The translations under genes and the position numbers were made by a program. Below the pieces are notes generated by a model. That model was not told where the DNA came from. It made no database searches and worked only from the letters and a program-made list of their open reading frames with translations. Source: CAWBRT01 sp050015355 (GTDB lineage: Bacteria > Acidobacteriota > Terriglobia > Terriglobales > Acidobacteriaceae). Taken from it: 11,106 bases of DNA. Shown one piece after another: positions 1-6,133 of the stretch (position 1 is the stretch's first letter; the number at the start of each line of letters is the position of its first letter). Location of the stretch: NCBI GenBank assembly GCA_050015355.1, contig JBEKBO010000137.1, forward strand, positions 1 through 11,106, in the 5' to 3' direction.

Positions 1-1
1 C

Positions 2-121
2 AAACAAACCCGGGCTTGGAATCGCCGCATGAATCACACCCGCGTTGCTATCGACTGGAAGTTCACCCGCAAGCAGGCCCGACACAAACTTCATTACACA
101 ATCAAGCGGTCGGGGTACTAG
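2..121 (+). CDS. IS630-type transposase, C-terminal fragment (runs off the left edge)
   Basis: An open frame enters from the left edge and ends at TAG 119-121, giving 39 residues. It reads AWNRRMNHTRVAIDWKF and then TRKQARHKLHYTIKRSGY. This pattern (WNRR, then hydrophobic-x-W-K-F-T, then ARxK(L/F)xY, then the stop) is what I recognise as the very C-terminus of IS630-family DDE transposases. The catalytic residues would lie further left and cannot be seen, so it is unknown whether the gene is intact. The last codons and the stop are the start of a 34-bp direct repeat (117-150 and 250-283), so the DNA just past the transposase has been duplicated. The family call rests on a short tail. I am fairly confident it is a transposase and less so of the exact family. 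Confidence 0.68.
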   Translation, partial: KQTRAWNRRMNHTRVAIDWKFTRKQARHKLHYTIKRSGY

Positions 122-383
122 CGGTACGATTGAGAAAGAAACTACCCCACTCAAGCCAACAGAAGGCTTGAATGGGCCACCAAGCCACCAGTCCCGACTT
201 CTATCCTTCCCACATTAGCCAAAACGGCGGCAAATATGGGCCACCAACAACTAGCGGTACGATTGAGAAAGAAACTACCCCACCCTAGCCAACAACGGGC
301 TAGAGTGGGGCACCCGCTTAGCCCCGAGAACTGTCCCACTCAAGCAAAAGAAGCTTGAATGGGCCACCAGGCCAGGCCCGACG
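117..383. repeat. Two tandem hairpin modules (four CCCCA-type hairpins)
   Basis: A 34-bp perfect direct repeat begins at 117 and at 250 (offset 133 bp; it contains ATTGAGAAAGAAACTACCCC). Each copy is followed by two imperfect hairpins. The arms are 146-157/165-176 (CCCACTCAAGCC with GGCTTGAATGGG), 209-220/229-240 (CCCACATTAGCC with GGCAAATATGGG), 278-290/298-310 (CCCCACCCTAGCC with GGCTAGAGTGGGG) and 335-345/353-363 (CCCACTCAAGC with GCTTGAATGGG). The outer CCCCA/TGGGG is constant, while the inner stem differs and stays mostly complementary. The AAAGAAACTACCCC lead-in is the reverse complement of the TGGGGTAGTTTCTTT tail at 2614-2627, so these are inverted members of the same dispersed family. 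There is no coding signal here. Confidence 0.8.
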
Positions 384-403
384 TTAGAGGAAACAGAGAA
401 TCC

Positions 404-507
404 CCTCAGGGGCTAAAGCCTGTATTGTCGCTGGTTCCAGACGGCACGGCTTTAGCTGAAGCCGCGCCGTTTCCTGACCGCATATTCTCCGGCTTTAGCC
501 GCCGAGG
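404..507. repeat. MITE-like element with 17-bp inverted ends and an internal hairpin
   Basis: The left end CCTCAGGGGCTAAAGCC (404-420) and the right end GGCTTTAGCCGCCGAGG (491-507) are inverted repeats matching at 15 of 17 positions, including a perfect 10-bp GGCTAAAGCC/GGCTTTAGCC core. Between them, 441-452 and 459-470 (ACGGCACGGCTT and AAGCCGCGCCGT) form a stem with one mismatch around a 6-nt loop. There is no open frame. The size, terminal inverted repeats and internal foldback fit a small non-autonomous element or a REP-type repeat, but I cannot see a target duplication. It lies about 125 bp upstream of aspS, so it could also influence that gene's leader. Confidence 0.55.
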
Positions 508-633
508 GACCGCCGTTGACTCCAGTCCGAAATGAGTTAGGAAACAGCCGTGTAGTGTTTCCTGCTCTGACTGTCGTAAAATCAACCAACACGACAACGA
601 CCTCATACCAACTACGAATTGAACGGCAAACTC

Positions 634-2490
634 ATGCAATTAGACTTCCTAGGTGATCTGAAGCGCACTCATCGTTGCGGAGAACTCCGCGTCGCCGATG
701 CCGGCAAAACCGTTACGCTCATGGGCTGGATTAACCGCCGCCGCGATCTGGGCAGCATCATTTTTGTCGATCTGCGCGACCGCACCGGAGTCACGCAGAT
801 TGTTTTCAACGAATCCAATCCCGGGCTGCATGCCAGGGCTGAAGACCTGCGCAGCGAATACGTCGTGGCCGTCACCGGGCTGGTGAAGTTGCGCGATGAA
901 GACACCCGCAACCCTAACCTCGAGACCGGCGATGTCGAGCTCGTGGTCACCGCGATGCGCCTGCTGAACGAGAGCAAACTGCCTCCGTTCCTGCCCTCCG
1001 AGAAGGCCATCAGCAACGAGGAATTGCGGCTCAAGTACCGTTATGTCGATCTCCGCCGGCCGGAGATGCAGTTCAACATCGAGACCCGCCACAAGGTCGC
1101 GCTCGCCATTCGCAATCACCTGGCGGGCAAGGGATTCCTTGAGATCGAAACCCCGTTCATGACGCGCTCGACGCCGGAGGGCGCGCGTGACTACCTCGTG
1201 CCCTCCCGTGTGCATCGTGGCGAGTTCTATGCCTTGCCGCAGTCGCCGCAATTGTTCAAGCAGATCCTGATGATCTCCGGCTTCGACCGCTATTTCCAGA
1301 TCGTTCGCTGCTTCCGCGACGAAGATTTGCGCGCCGACCGCCAGCCCGAGTTCACCCAGATCGACCTGGAAATGTCTTTCCCGCGGCAGGAGGACATTTT
1401 CGAGACCGTCGAGGGCTTTCTGATCGCGGCCTTCAATGCCGCCGGCATCCAGATCGAAACCCCTTTCCCGCAGATGACCTACGACCAGGCGATCCGTTTC
1501 TACGGCATTGATAAGCCCGACCTTCGCCTGCCCGCCATGGCCGATGCTTCCCACGCCTTCACCGCCGAGGACAAGCAGTCGCTCGCCATCGATCCGGCCA
1601 TGCCGATTCTTGCCATACGCATTCCGGGCGTCGGCGAACTCTCGCGCAAGGAGCGCGACGATCTCCGGCTGCTGCTTCCGGAAAAGTCGAAAAACACCAT
1701 CAAGGTGTTCGAAGATTTCAAGCGCGTCGAGCGCAACCTCCCCGCCGCCGCGGACAAAATTCGCCAGCTTGCAGAAGCCCAGCCGAGCGACCTCATTGTG
1801 ATTGCCGCCGCACCTGGCGATGCCAAAGCGGAAGCCCCGGCCAAAGCCGATCTCGCCGCCGAGCGCAAGCAGCAACGTCGCGCCGCCGAGGTCTGCGCCG
1901 CCGCCGGCCAGCTCCGCCTGGCGCTGGCGCAGAAGTTTGCCGACCGTCACGGGCTGTTCGATCAGAAGAGCTTCCGATTCCTCTGGGTTACCGATTTCCC
2001 GATGTTCGAGTGGGATGAAACCGAGGGCCGTTGGAATGCCGCCCACCATCCATTCACCTCGCTGCACGAAGAGGACATGGGCAAGCTCACTGAAGGTTTG
2101 GATTCGGTACGCGACCCCAATTCGGTTCTCGGCGCTATCCGCTCCCGCGCCTACGACGTGGTGCTCAATGGCACCGAACTTGGCTCGGGATCCATCCGCA
2201 TCCATCGCGAGGACGTTCAGGCCAAGATCTTTGCCGCGCTCGGCATGAGCCCCGAAGAGCAAAAGCAGCGCTTCGGCTTCTTCCTGGAGGCGCTGCAATA
2301 CGGAACCCCGCCCCACGGCGGCATCGCCCTCGGGCTCGATCGCATCGTCATGATCCTGACCGGAGCACCCAGCCTGCGCGAAGTGATTCCGTTCCCCAAG
2401 ACCGCCGGCGCCGTCGACCTGATGGTCGATGCGCCCACGCCAGTCTCGGACGCGCAACTGAAGGAATTGGGAATCCGGGTGAAGAAGTAA
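634..2490 (+). CDS. aspS: Aspartyl-tRNA synthetase
   Basis: Cytosolic class II aminoacyl-tRNA synthetase that charges tRNA-Asp using ATP. The 618 residues run in family order: an N-terminal OB-fold anticodon-binding domain (about 12-115, with GWINRRRDLGS and FVDLRDR), then the catalytic core with ETPFMTRSTPEGARDYLVPS (172-191), motif 2 FRDEDLRADRQPEFTQID (227-244), a bacterial GAD-type insertion (about 300-430), and motif 3 GIALGLDR (563-570). Residue 39 is Leu in RRRDLG, as in the tRNA-Asp-specific E. coli enzyme, where non-discriminating enzymes such as that of Pseudomonas have His; this hints at a discriminating enzyme. The insertion contains an Ala-rich stretch (about 395-430). ATG 634 is preferred over an in-frame TTG at 619, although neither has a clear Shine-Dalgarno. 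TAAAAT (577-582) is a possible -10 box without a good -35. The gene stands alone on its strand. Confidence 0.97.
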   Translation: MQLDFLGDLKRTHRCGELRVADAGKTVTLMGWINRRRDLGSIIFVDLRDRTGVTQIVFNESNPGLHARAEDLRSEYVVAVTGLVKLRDEDTRNPNLETGDVELVVTAMRLLNESKLPPFLPSEKAISNEELRLKYRYVDLRRPEMQFNIETRHKVALAIRNHLAGKGFLEIETPFMTRSTPEGARDYLVPSRVHRGEFYALPQSPQLFKQILMISGFDRYFQIVRCFRDEDLRADRQPEFTQIDLEMSFPRQEDIFETVEGFLIAAFNAAGIQIETPFPQMTYDQAIRFYGIDKPDLRLPAMADASHAFTAEDKQSLAIDPAMPILAIRIPGVGELSRKERDDLRLLLPEKSKNTIKVFEDFKRVERNLPAAADKIRQLAEAQPSDLIVIAAAPGDAKAEAPAKADLAAERKQQRRAAEVCAAAGQLRLALAQKFADRHGLFDQKSFRFLWVTDFPMFEWDETEGRWNAAHHPFTSLHEEDMGKLTEGLDSVRDPNSVLGAIRSRAYDVVLNGTELGSGSIRIHREDVQAKIFAALGMSPEEQKQRFGFFLEALQYGTPPHGGIALGLDRIVMILTGAPSLREVIPFPKTAGAVDLMVDAPTPVSDAQLKELGIRVKK

Positions 2491-2500
2491 CTGTCCAAGT

Positions 2501-2530
2501 CCCACATCTGCTGACTGCGGCAGATGTGGG
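2501..2530. repeat. CCCACATCTGC palindrome, copy A
   Basis: The arms CCCACATCTG and CAGATGTGGG enclose CTGACTGCGG, and pairing extends by one more C-G pair inside the loop. The copy begins 10 bp after the aspS stop. An identical 30-bp copy is at 8383-8412, a variant is at 8681-8710, and an exact inverted copy is at 10717-10746. It is followed by GCACCGTCCT, as at 8413 and 8711, and then by a degenerate GGTCCCAGGCGA module (about 2546-2566). As RNA it would be a strong 3' hairpin for aspS, but no T-run follows. Confidence 0.85.
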
Positions 2531-2584
2531 GCACCGTCCTATCGAGGTCCCAGGCGAACATCGCTCGCCGCCTTCGGTTTGGTG

Positions 2585-2627
2585 CCCCAGGTTCGCCCGC
2601 TTTTGGCTAACCTGGGGTAGTTTCTTT
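2585..2627. repeat. CCCCAGGTT/AACCTGGGG hairpin with GTAGTTTCTTT tail
   Basis: The perfect 9-bp arms at 2585-2593 and 2609-2617 flank the loop CGCCCGCTTTTGGCT. The tail is TAGTTTCTTT. It is a member of the family described at 117-383, read in the opposite direction. On the + strand the stem plus the T-rich tail could act as a terminator between aspS and the antitoxin gene. This is inferred from shape only. Confidence 0.7.
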
Positions 2628-2656
2628 GGACCGCCCGTCGATAAAAGTATTGATAA

Positions 2657-2677
2657 TGTAGCTACAATGTAGCTACA
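2657..2677. promoter_or_regulatory. Tandem TGTAGCTACA operators
   Basis: Two perfect 10-bp palindromes TGTAGCTACA lie at 2657-2666 and 2668-2677, separated by one A and 11 bp centre to centre, so they sit on nearly the same face of the helix. GATAAT (2652-2657) and TACAAT (2663-2668) are possible -10 boxes overlapping the sites, but no clean -35 is visible. Ribbon-helix-helix antitoxins typically autoregulate by binding adjacent short palindromes cooperatively, and such a protein starts 25 bp downstream. The repeats are seen directly; the operator role is inference. Confidence 0.65.
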
Positions 2678-2701
2678 TTTAACAGCAGAAGGAGCAGAGC
2701 C

Positions 2702-2998
2702 ATGTCGGAGGATCTCAAGATTCCGGACTTCAAGAATGAGACCGAAGAGGCTCAGTGGTGGGACTCGCACCAGAACGACATTGCCAGCGCTTTCGAACAA
2801 GCCGCAGCCAAGGGAACCCTCGGTCACGGCACGGTCAAGCGCAAGGAAGCCACCCCCTCAACGAGCATTCGACTCGATCAGGAAGACATTTCTCGAGCTC
2901 GAGTCCTGGCGGATCGCAAAGGTCTGCGCTACCAGACGTATCTCAAGATGCTGATCCGCGAAGCGCTCATTGCGGAAGAGAAGAAGCTGGCAGGATAA
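2702..2998 (+). CDS. CopG-type ribbon-helix-helix antitoxin (orphan)
   Basis: A 98-residue protein. The N-terminus LKIPDFKNETEEAQWWDSH (5-23) matches the opening of the CopG-antitoxin family (IPxFxxExEExxWWxxH). The C-terminal half (about 52-90) is a ribbon-helix-helix: the strand STSIRL, then helix DISRARVLADRKG, the turn LRYQTY and helix LKMLIREAL. Such proteins normally neutralise a BrnT-like RNase toxin and repress their own operon. No toxin frame is seen: upstream is repeat DNA and downstream the HIT gene converges 19 bp away. This is therefore an orphan antitoxin, a stand-alone repressor, or the remains of a pair. The start is well supported by AAGGAG at 2689-2694, 7 nt before ATG. The tandem palindromes at 2657-2677 suggest autorepression. 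Confidence 0.85.
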   Translation: MSEDLKIPDFKNETEEAQWWDSHQNDIASAFEQAAAKGTLGHGTVKRKEATPSTSIRLDQEDISRARVLADRKGLRYQTYLKMLIREALIAEEKKLAG

Positions 2999-3017
2999 CC
3001 CCGAACAATTTGTTGTC

Positions 3018-3359
3018 CTACCCCGGAGGCCACGTCAGGTCGCGCCCGCCCAGCAGATGCAGGTGCAGGTGGAACACCGACTGCCCCGCTTTCGGCCCCA
3101 CGTTGTAGACCGTGCGATAGCCATCCTCAATGCCGTGCTCGCGGCCGATTTTCGCCGCCACCAGTTGGCAATAGCCGATGATCTCCGCGTCTTCCGCCTG
3201 GGCATGCTTCAGGTCGACGATGTGCTTCTTGGGAATGATCAGGACATGCGTCGGCGCACTCTTTCTGATGTCCTCGAACGCGTAGACACGGTCGTCTTCA
3301 TAGACCTTCTTGGAAGGGATCTTTCCGGCAATAATGTCACAGAAGAGGCAATTGGACAT
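3018..3359 (-). CDS. HIT/HINT family nucleotide-binding hydrolase
   Basis: Cytosolic protein of 113 residues, the normal length for bacterial HINT proteins, which hydrolyse purine nucleoside phosphoramidates and related AMP conjugates. The signature HLHLHLL (97-103) is the histidine triad. The N-terminal CLFCDIIAGKIPS with C4 and C7, together with H46 (PKKHI) and H97, fits the zinc site of many HINT proteins, and the C-terminal LTWPPG carries the conserved Trp. The start chosen is ATG 3357-3359, giving MSNCLFCDI as in relatives; an in-frame GTG at 3401 would add 14 residues that do not look conserved. It converges with the antitoxin gene. No partner is evident and the physiological substrate cannot be told from sequence. 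Confidence 0.93.
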   Translation of the reverse strand: MSNCLFCDIIAGKIPSKKVYEDDRVYAFEDIRKSAPTHVLIIPKKHIVDLKHAQAEDAEIIGYCQLVAAKIGREHGIEDGYRTVYNVGPKAGQSVFHLHLHLLGGRDLTWPPG

Positions 3360-3515
3360 GGTTGTTTCCCGGCAGCCCCGCGGACCTCTCTTTGTATCCA
3401 CCGGGGCGGAGTTGCGAATCCACTCTGCTCACCTAACAACGTCAGTGATAGTAGCACCAGCCGGGAACCTACGGGCCGCTTGGCCTCCCGGGTTTCCGGC
3501 GGGGAATCCAGGGTG

Positions 3516-3560
3516 CCCCACGTCCCGCCCTTCTTTTGGGCTGACATGGGGTAGTTTTTT
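3516..3560. repeat. CCCCACGTC/GACATGGGG hairpin with T6 tail
   Basis: The arms at 3516-3524 and 3542-3550 pair with one mismatch, with an extra inner CCC/GGG pairing. They are followed by GTAGTTTTTT (3551-3560). This is another member of the CCCCA hairpin family, lying between the HIT and RlpA genes (gap 3360-3598). It has the form of a rho-independent terminator on the + strand, but no + strand gene precedes it directly, so it is called a repeat. The rest of the gap shows nothing recognisable. Confidence 0.65.
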
Positions 3561-3598
3561 CCCCGCTTAAGTACCCACTCGCTATGTCACGATTGCCC

Positions 3599-4375
3599 CT
3601 AGTCCAGGCGCACCAGGAAGACCCCGCCTTCTTCGACCCGCAGCTTGCTCGCCAGTTCCTGGGCGCGACTCTTGTCGTCGTCTTTCACTCGCACGCGTAC
3701 CCAGTAACCGGTTGAACCCGCGAACTCCAGCACGCGGGATGGGCTATAGCGCTGCGTCAGCATGTCTTTCATTCCCAGCGCATCAATCTGTTTGCGGAAC
3801 GCCCCGATCTGTACGCACCAGCGCCCGCCTGTCTCGATCGGCAGAGGGGCCTCCACCACTTCCAGCTTCACTTTGGCCGTTCCGGCGCGCCAAATATCGA
3901 GAGCTTTAGCGGCTGCCACGGAAAGGTCGATGATTCGCCCTGCCACGAAAGGCCCGCGGTCGTTTATCCGAACGATGGCCTCGCTATGTGTGCTCAGGTT
4001 CGTAACCCGCACCAGGGTGTTGAGCGGAAGAGTGCAGTGAGCTGCCGTGAGCGCGGTCCGTTCGTAAGGCTCGCCGCTGGCAGTCTTGCGCCCGGCGGGT
4101 TCAGCGACGTACCAGCTTGCAATTCCAAGTTGTGTCCATTTCGCGGGCGCGGGTGGGCGCGGGGGTGGCGATTCGCGCTCCGTGCCGGCCGGAGGTTTGC
4201 TCTCGGGGGTGCCGGGCGCGGAGATCGGCGGCGGAACCGGCACTTTAGCCTGTGTTTGCTTTTTGCCGCAGCCGATGGGTGAAATCGCGATGATCAATAT
4301 GCCCAGGCCGGCAAGAACCTTTCGGGAGAATCTCGGTATTTCGTCAACGCTCGATTCGCTATGGCCCTGGGACAT
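3599..4375 (-). CDS. rlpA: RlpA-like septal lipoprotein, double-psi beta-barrel plus SPOR
   Basis: A 258-residue envelope protein. Residues 18-36 are basic, then hydrophobic, ending ISPIGC, a lipobox with C36 as the lipidated Cys. A Pro-rich linker (about 40-78) follows. The RlpA double-psi beta-barrel spans about 82-175: GIASWY, KTASGEPYE, LTAAH (H113), and INDRGPFVAGRIIDLS (D139). H113 and D139 correspond to residues known to be needed for lytic transglycosylase activity on peptide-stem-free glycan; the usual Asp after the Tyr of the GExYD motif is Glu here. A SPOR domain (about 185-258, starting RWCVQIGAF) should bind denuded peptidoglycan at division septa. The start at ATG 4375 gives a normal lipoprotein signal, but no good Shine-Dalgarno is seen; an open frame extends upstream to 4561 without signal-like character. 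It is divergent from the exported-protein gene at 4650. Confidence 0.92.
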   Translation of the reverse strand: MSQGHSESSVDEIPRFSRKVLAGLGILIIAISPIGCGKKQTQAKVPVPPPISAPGTPESKPPAGTERESPPPRPPAPAKWTQLGIASWYVAEPAGRKTASGEPYERTALTAAHCTLPLNTLVRVTNLSTHSEAIVRINDRGPFVAGRIIDLSVAAAKALDIWRAGTAKVKLEVVEAPLPIETGGRWCVQIGAFRKQIDALGMKDMLTQRYSPSRVLEFAGSTGYWVRVRVKDDDKSRAQELASKLRVEEGGVFLVRLD

Positions 4376-4393
4376 AAGGCAACTCGCTTTGAA

Positions 4394-4422
4394 TCTACAC
4401 GTATTTTCACAAAACAAGTCAA
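4394..4422 (-). promoter_or_regulatory. Candidate promoter for the RlpA gene
   Basis: Read on the - strand, TTGACT (4422-4417) is followed by 17 nt and then TGTAGA (4399-4394). The -35 match is good and the -10 match is weak. Transcription would begin only about 12 nt before the chosen ATG, implying a very short leader, in line with the missing Shine-Dalgarno. Only a possibility. Confidence 0.3.
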
Positions 4423-4649
4423 TTATCCGGGGCGGACTCAAATGGGTCAATGAGGTGGCATCAAACTTGCATCTAACCCCAAGAGAAAGACCGAGACTCT
4501 GGTTACTGGGCTGCCTGGATAACTTTCTCAAACCTCCATGCAGATCAGGAACTAAAAGCAAAGCACAAGAAACCGTGTGCTCGGATTTCGGTTCTTATTG
4601 ACTGCGAATATTTTGCACGGTGTCGGAAGTTTGGATCGGACGGATTTTG

Positions 4650-5441
4650 GTGAAACTTAAATCGGCAGTTCGAGTGACGGGTTTTCTGCTACTGGTTGGT
4701 TGTTGTTCCTGGGCCCAGAACGAAGACGAAAACGTCCAAGACTCTATCCAAGCGCCCGGCACCGGCCTGTCGTTTCAGGGTTCTCCCCAATTGAAACGGC
4801 AGAAGCCCTTATCCGAATCCATGCTGCCAGATGCTCCCCTCCCGCAACCGGTAACCCAGGCCGACAAGTTTCGGGCCTTCGTCGAGGAGGCGAGGTCGCC
4901 TTTTATCTTCGGCGTGGCCGGTCTCAACGCGCTGGCCCTGCGCGAAGCCCAGGACCATGCCGCTCCCGGAATACAGTCCAGCTTCACCTCTCTCTACGAA
5001 GCCTCGGTCGTGCAGCGGGAATCCAACGCTTTTTTTGGCAAGTTTTTGTACCCTTCGCTGCTGAAGCAAGATCCGCGTTACTACCCGTCCACCAGTCAAA
5101 GCCTCGTGGGTCGAACGGCTTATGCCGCGTCGCGCCTTCTGATTACCCGCAATGATGAAGGCAAAGCAACCGTGAATACTTCGTATCTGCTGGCAGTGTT
5201 GACTTCGGCTGCCGTCGCCACGGCCTATCGCCCCTACTGGGCCCGGAGAAGTTCGGCCGTGTTTGCCGACTTCGGTTCCACCATCGGCAGCGACGCAGGC
5301 ATGAACGTCTTCCACGAATTCTGGCCAGCTATCCGCAATAAACTCGATGGGCACTCCCCTAAATTCGTTCAGAAAATCGAAAAGTTCTCTGACCGCCTCA
5401 CCGGCGAGCACGCTGCGTCAGAGTCTACGGACGTTCACTGA
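4650..5441 (+). CDS. Exported protein of unknown function, acidobacterial type
   Basis: A 263-residue protein. The N-terminus MKLKSAVRVTGFLLLVGCCS is a clear signal sequence: it may be cut after SWA (signal peptidase I) or lipidated at C18, since LVGC fits a lipobox. A low-complexity, Pro-rich region (24-70) follows, then a compact domain (about 75-245) with FGKFLYPSLLKQDPRYYP (129-146), YAASRLLITRNDEGK (158-172) and DFGSTIGSDAGMNVFHEFWP (207-226). I recall proteins of this look from many acidobacterial genomes without a known role, but cannot name a domain. Two hydrophobic stretches (about 86-98 and 178-192) may be membrane or barrel segments. GTG 4650 is preferred because it gives a standard signal peptide and has CGGA 5 nt before it; GTG 4620 would add ten residues. 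The gene ends inside the 3' end of the opposing gene. Confidence 0.75.
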   Translation: MKLKSAVRVTGFLLLVGCCSWAQNEDENVQDSIQAPGTGLSFQGSPQLKRQKPLSESMLPDAPLPQPVTQADKFRAFVEEARSPFIFGVAGLNALALREAQDHAAPGIQSSFTSLYEASVVQRESNAFFGKFLYPSLLKQDPRYYPSTSQSLVGRTAYAASRLLITRNDEGKATVNTSYLLAVLTSAAVATAYRPYWARRSSAVFADFGSTIGSDAGMNVFHEFWPAIRNKLDGHSPKFVQKIEKFSDRLTGEHAASESTDVH

Positions 5442-5862
5442 TACTCGCGTAAAATTCCTCTACGTTTTCCGCGGCGCCCGTCGTTAAGCGCCTGTAGGTT
5501 TGCGACGCGGGATAGACGGTCGTACCGCCCGGCAGCCGTAGCCCGATTGTTTTCTCTCCGTCCACGCTTTCCAGCCGCCATTCTCCCCCAAGCTTCCTGC
5601 GCAGCACTTCGCCCACGTAAATCCCGTAGATCAATGCGATGTGCGCGATCTGCTCGGGCGAAGGCTGTTTCCTGATCAGCTTCTGCAACCGGCCATGCGG
5701 TATGGACTCGCTCAATCGCCCCAGGATGAGTTCCACGTCCTTGATGCTGCGCTCCGTAAAATCCAGTTGCGTGGAGTAAATGCGCTGGGCGTGCTCCTGT
5801 GCGGCCGTCAAAAAGCGCGCGATGTCGGCGCTCAGTTTGTCTGGGCTTTCATTGTCTGCCAT
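5425..5862 (-). CDS. Small conserved-looking cytosolic protein, function unknown
   Basis: A 145-residue, soluble-looking protein with no signal or membrane segment. The first half (about 8-60) is predicted helical and charged. The second half holds YGIYVGEVLRRKLGGEW (79-95), then a beta-rich stretch with a conserved-looking LPGGTTVYPASQTYRR (110-125). The (Y/G)xYxGExxRRxxGGxW pattern resembles small DUF families seen beside housekeeping genes (DUF3806-like is one thought), but I do not recognise it firmly. ATG 5862 is chosen over an upstream start at 5958, because those 32 extra residues would be encoded partly by a dispersed repeat (5910-5950). Its 3' end overlaps the convergent exported-protein gene by 17 bp. 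Confidence 0.7.
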   Translation of the reverse strand: MADNESPDKLSADIARFLTAAQEHAQRIYSTQLDFTERSIKDVELILGRLSESIPHGRLQKLIRKQPSPEQIAHIALIYGIYVGEVLRRKLGGEWRLESVDGEKTIGLRLPGGTTVYPASQTYRRLTTGAAENVEEFYASISERP

Positions 5863-5909
5863 GGAAAGTAGTTTCCTGCTTCCGGCAGCTTGTTTCAAGA
5901 GCTCGCGCC

Positions 5910-5950
5910 CAATCATCCCAGCGAGCAGGGCTCGCCGGGGACCCCGATGC
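5910..5950 (-). repeat. GCGAGC/GCTCGC mini-hairpin module
   Basis: GCGAGC (5921-5926), loop AGG and GCTCGC (5930-5935) form the core, flanked by CCC/GGG pairing and the near-palindrome GGGGACCCC (5937-5945). Read on the - strand it is GGGGTCCCCGGCGAGC, then CCT, then GCTCGCTGGGATGATTGGGC. The same module occurs at 8311-8350, 8424-8457 and 8581-8620, with a degenerate version near 2546-2566. It lies just upstream of the 5862 gene start. Confidence 0.7.
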
Positions 5951-5995
5951 CGCCGCAAAGGAAAGCCGCCGGGCGGAAATGAAGTACATTTACGG

Positions 5996-6021
5996 TGTGA
6001 TCCACATCACCATTGGATGTG
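5996..6021. promoter_or_regulatory. CRP/FNR-like dyad upstream of the first radical SAM gene
   Basis: TGTGATCCACATCACC (5996-6011) fits the TGTGA-N6-TCAC(A) pattern of CRP/FNR-superfamily sites, with a perfect GTGAT/ATCAC dyad. An overlapping CACATC (6003-6008) and GATGTG (6016-6021) form a second inverted repeat. The site is about 115-140 bp before the ATG at 6134. No convincing -10/-35 pair is seen nearby. The dyad is real; the regulatory role is a guess. Confidence 0.35.
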
Positions 6022-6133
6022 ACTTCTCGCCAACTGACTGCAAATCCGCGCCGTTCGTGGTTTCCCGGTTGGGCCCGGCGCGCTTCCGCCCGTAGCATTT
6101 CATCAATAGCTCAAGGTGAGGGAGAACACAGGA

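Noticed and set aside
117..383. Possible CRISPR array
   Set aside because: The repeated units are self-complementary hairpins of differing sequence. There is no constant repeat with unique spacers, and no cas gene is present.
649..2505. 618-residue open frame on the - strand opposite aspS
   Set aside because: It is a long antisense frame produced by GC-rich codon use of aspS. It has no family-like motifs, and the + strand protein is unmistakable.
2531..2640. Possible remnant of a BrnT-like toxin before the antitoxin
   Set aside because: Only repeat sequence is visible there; no frame resembles a toxin.
2348..2827. 159-residue - strand open frame across the end of aspS and the repeats
   Set aside because: It runs through two palindromic repeats, the operators and the antitoxin start, so it is not a credible gene.
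5863..5958. N-terminal extension of the 5862 gene
   Set aside because: The extra 32 residues come largely from the dispersed mini-hairpin module and show no conserved character; MADNESPDK is the more natural start.
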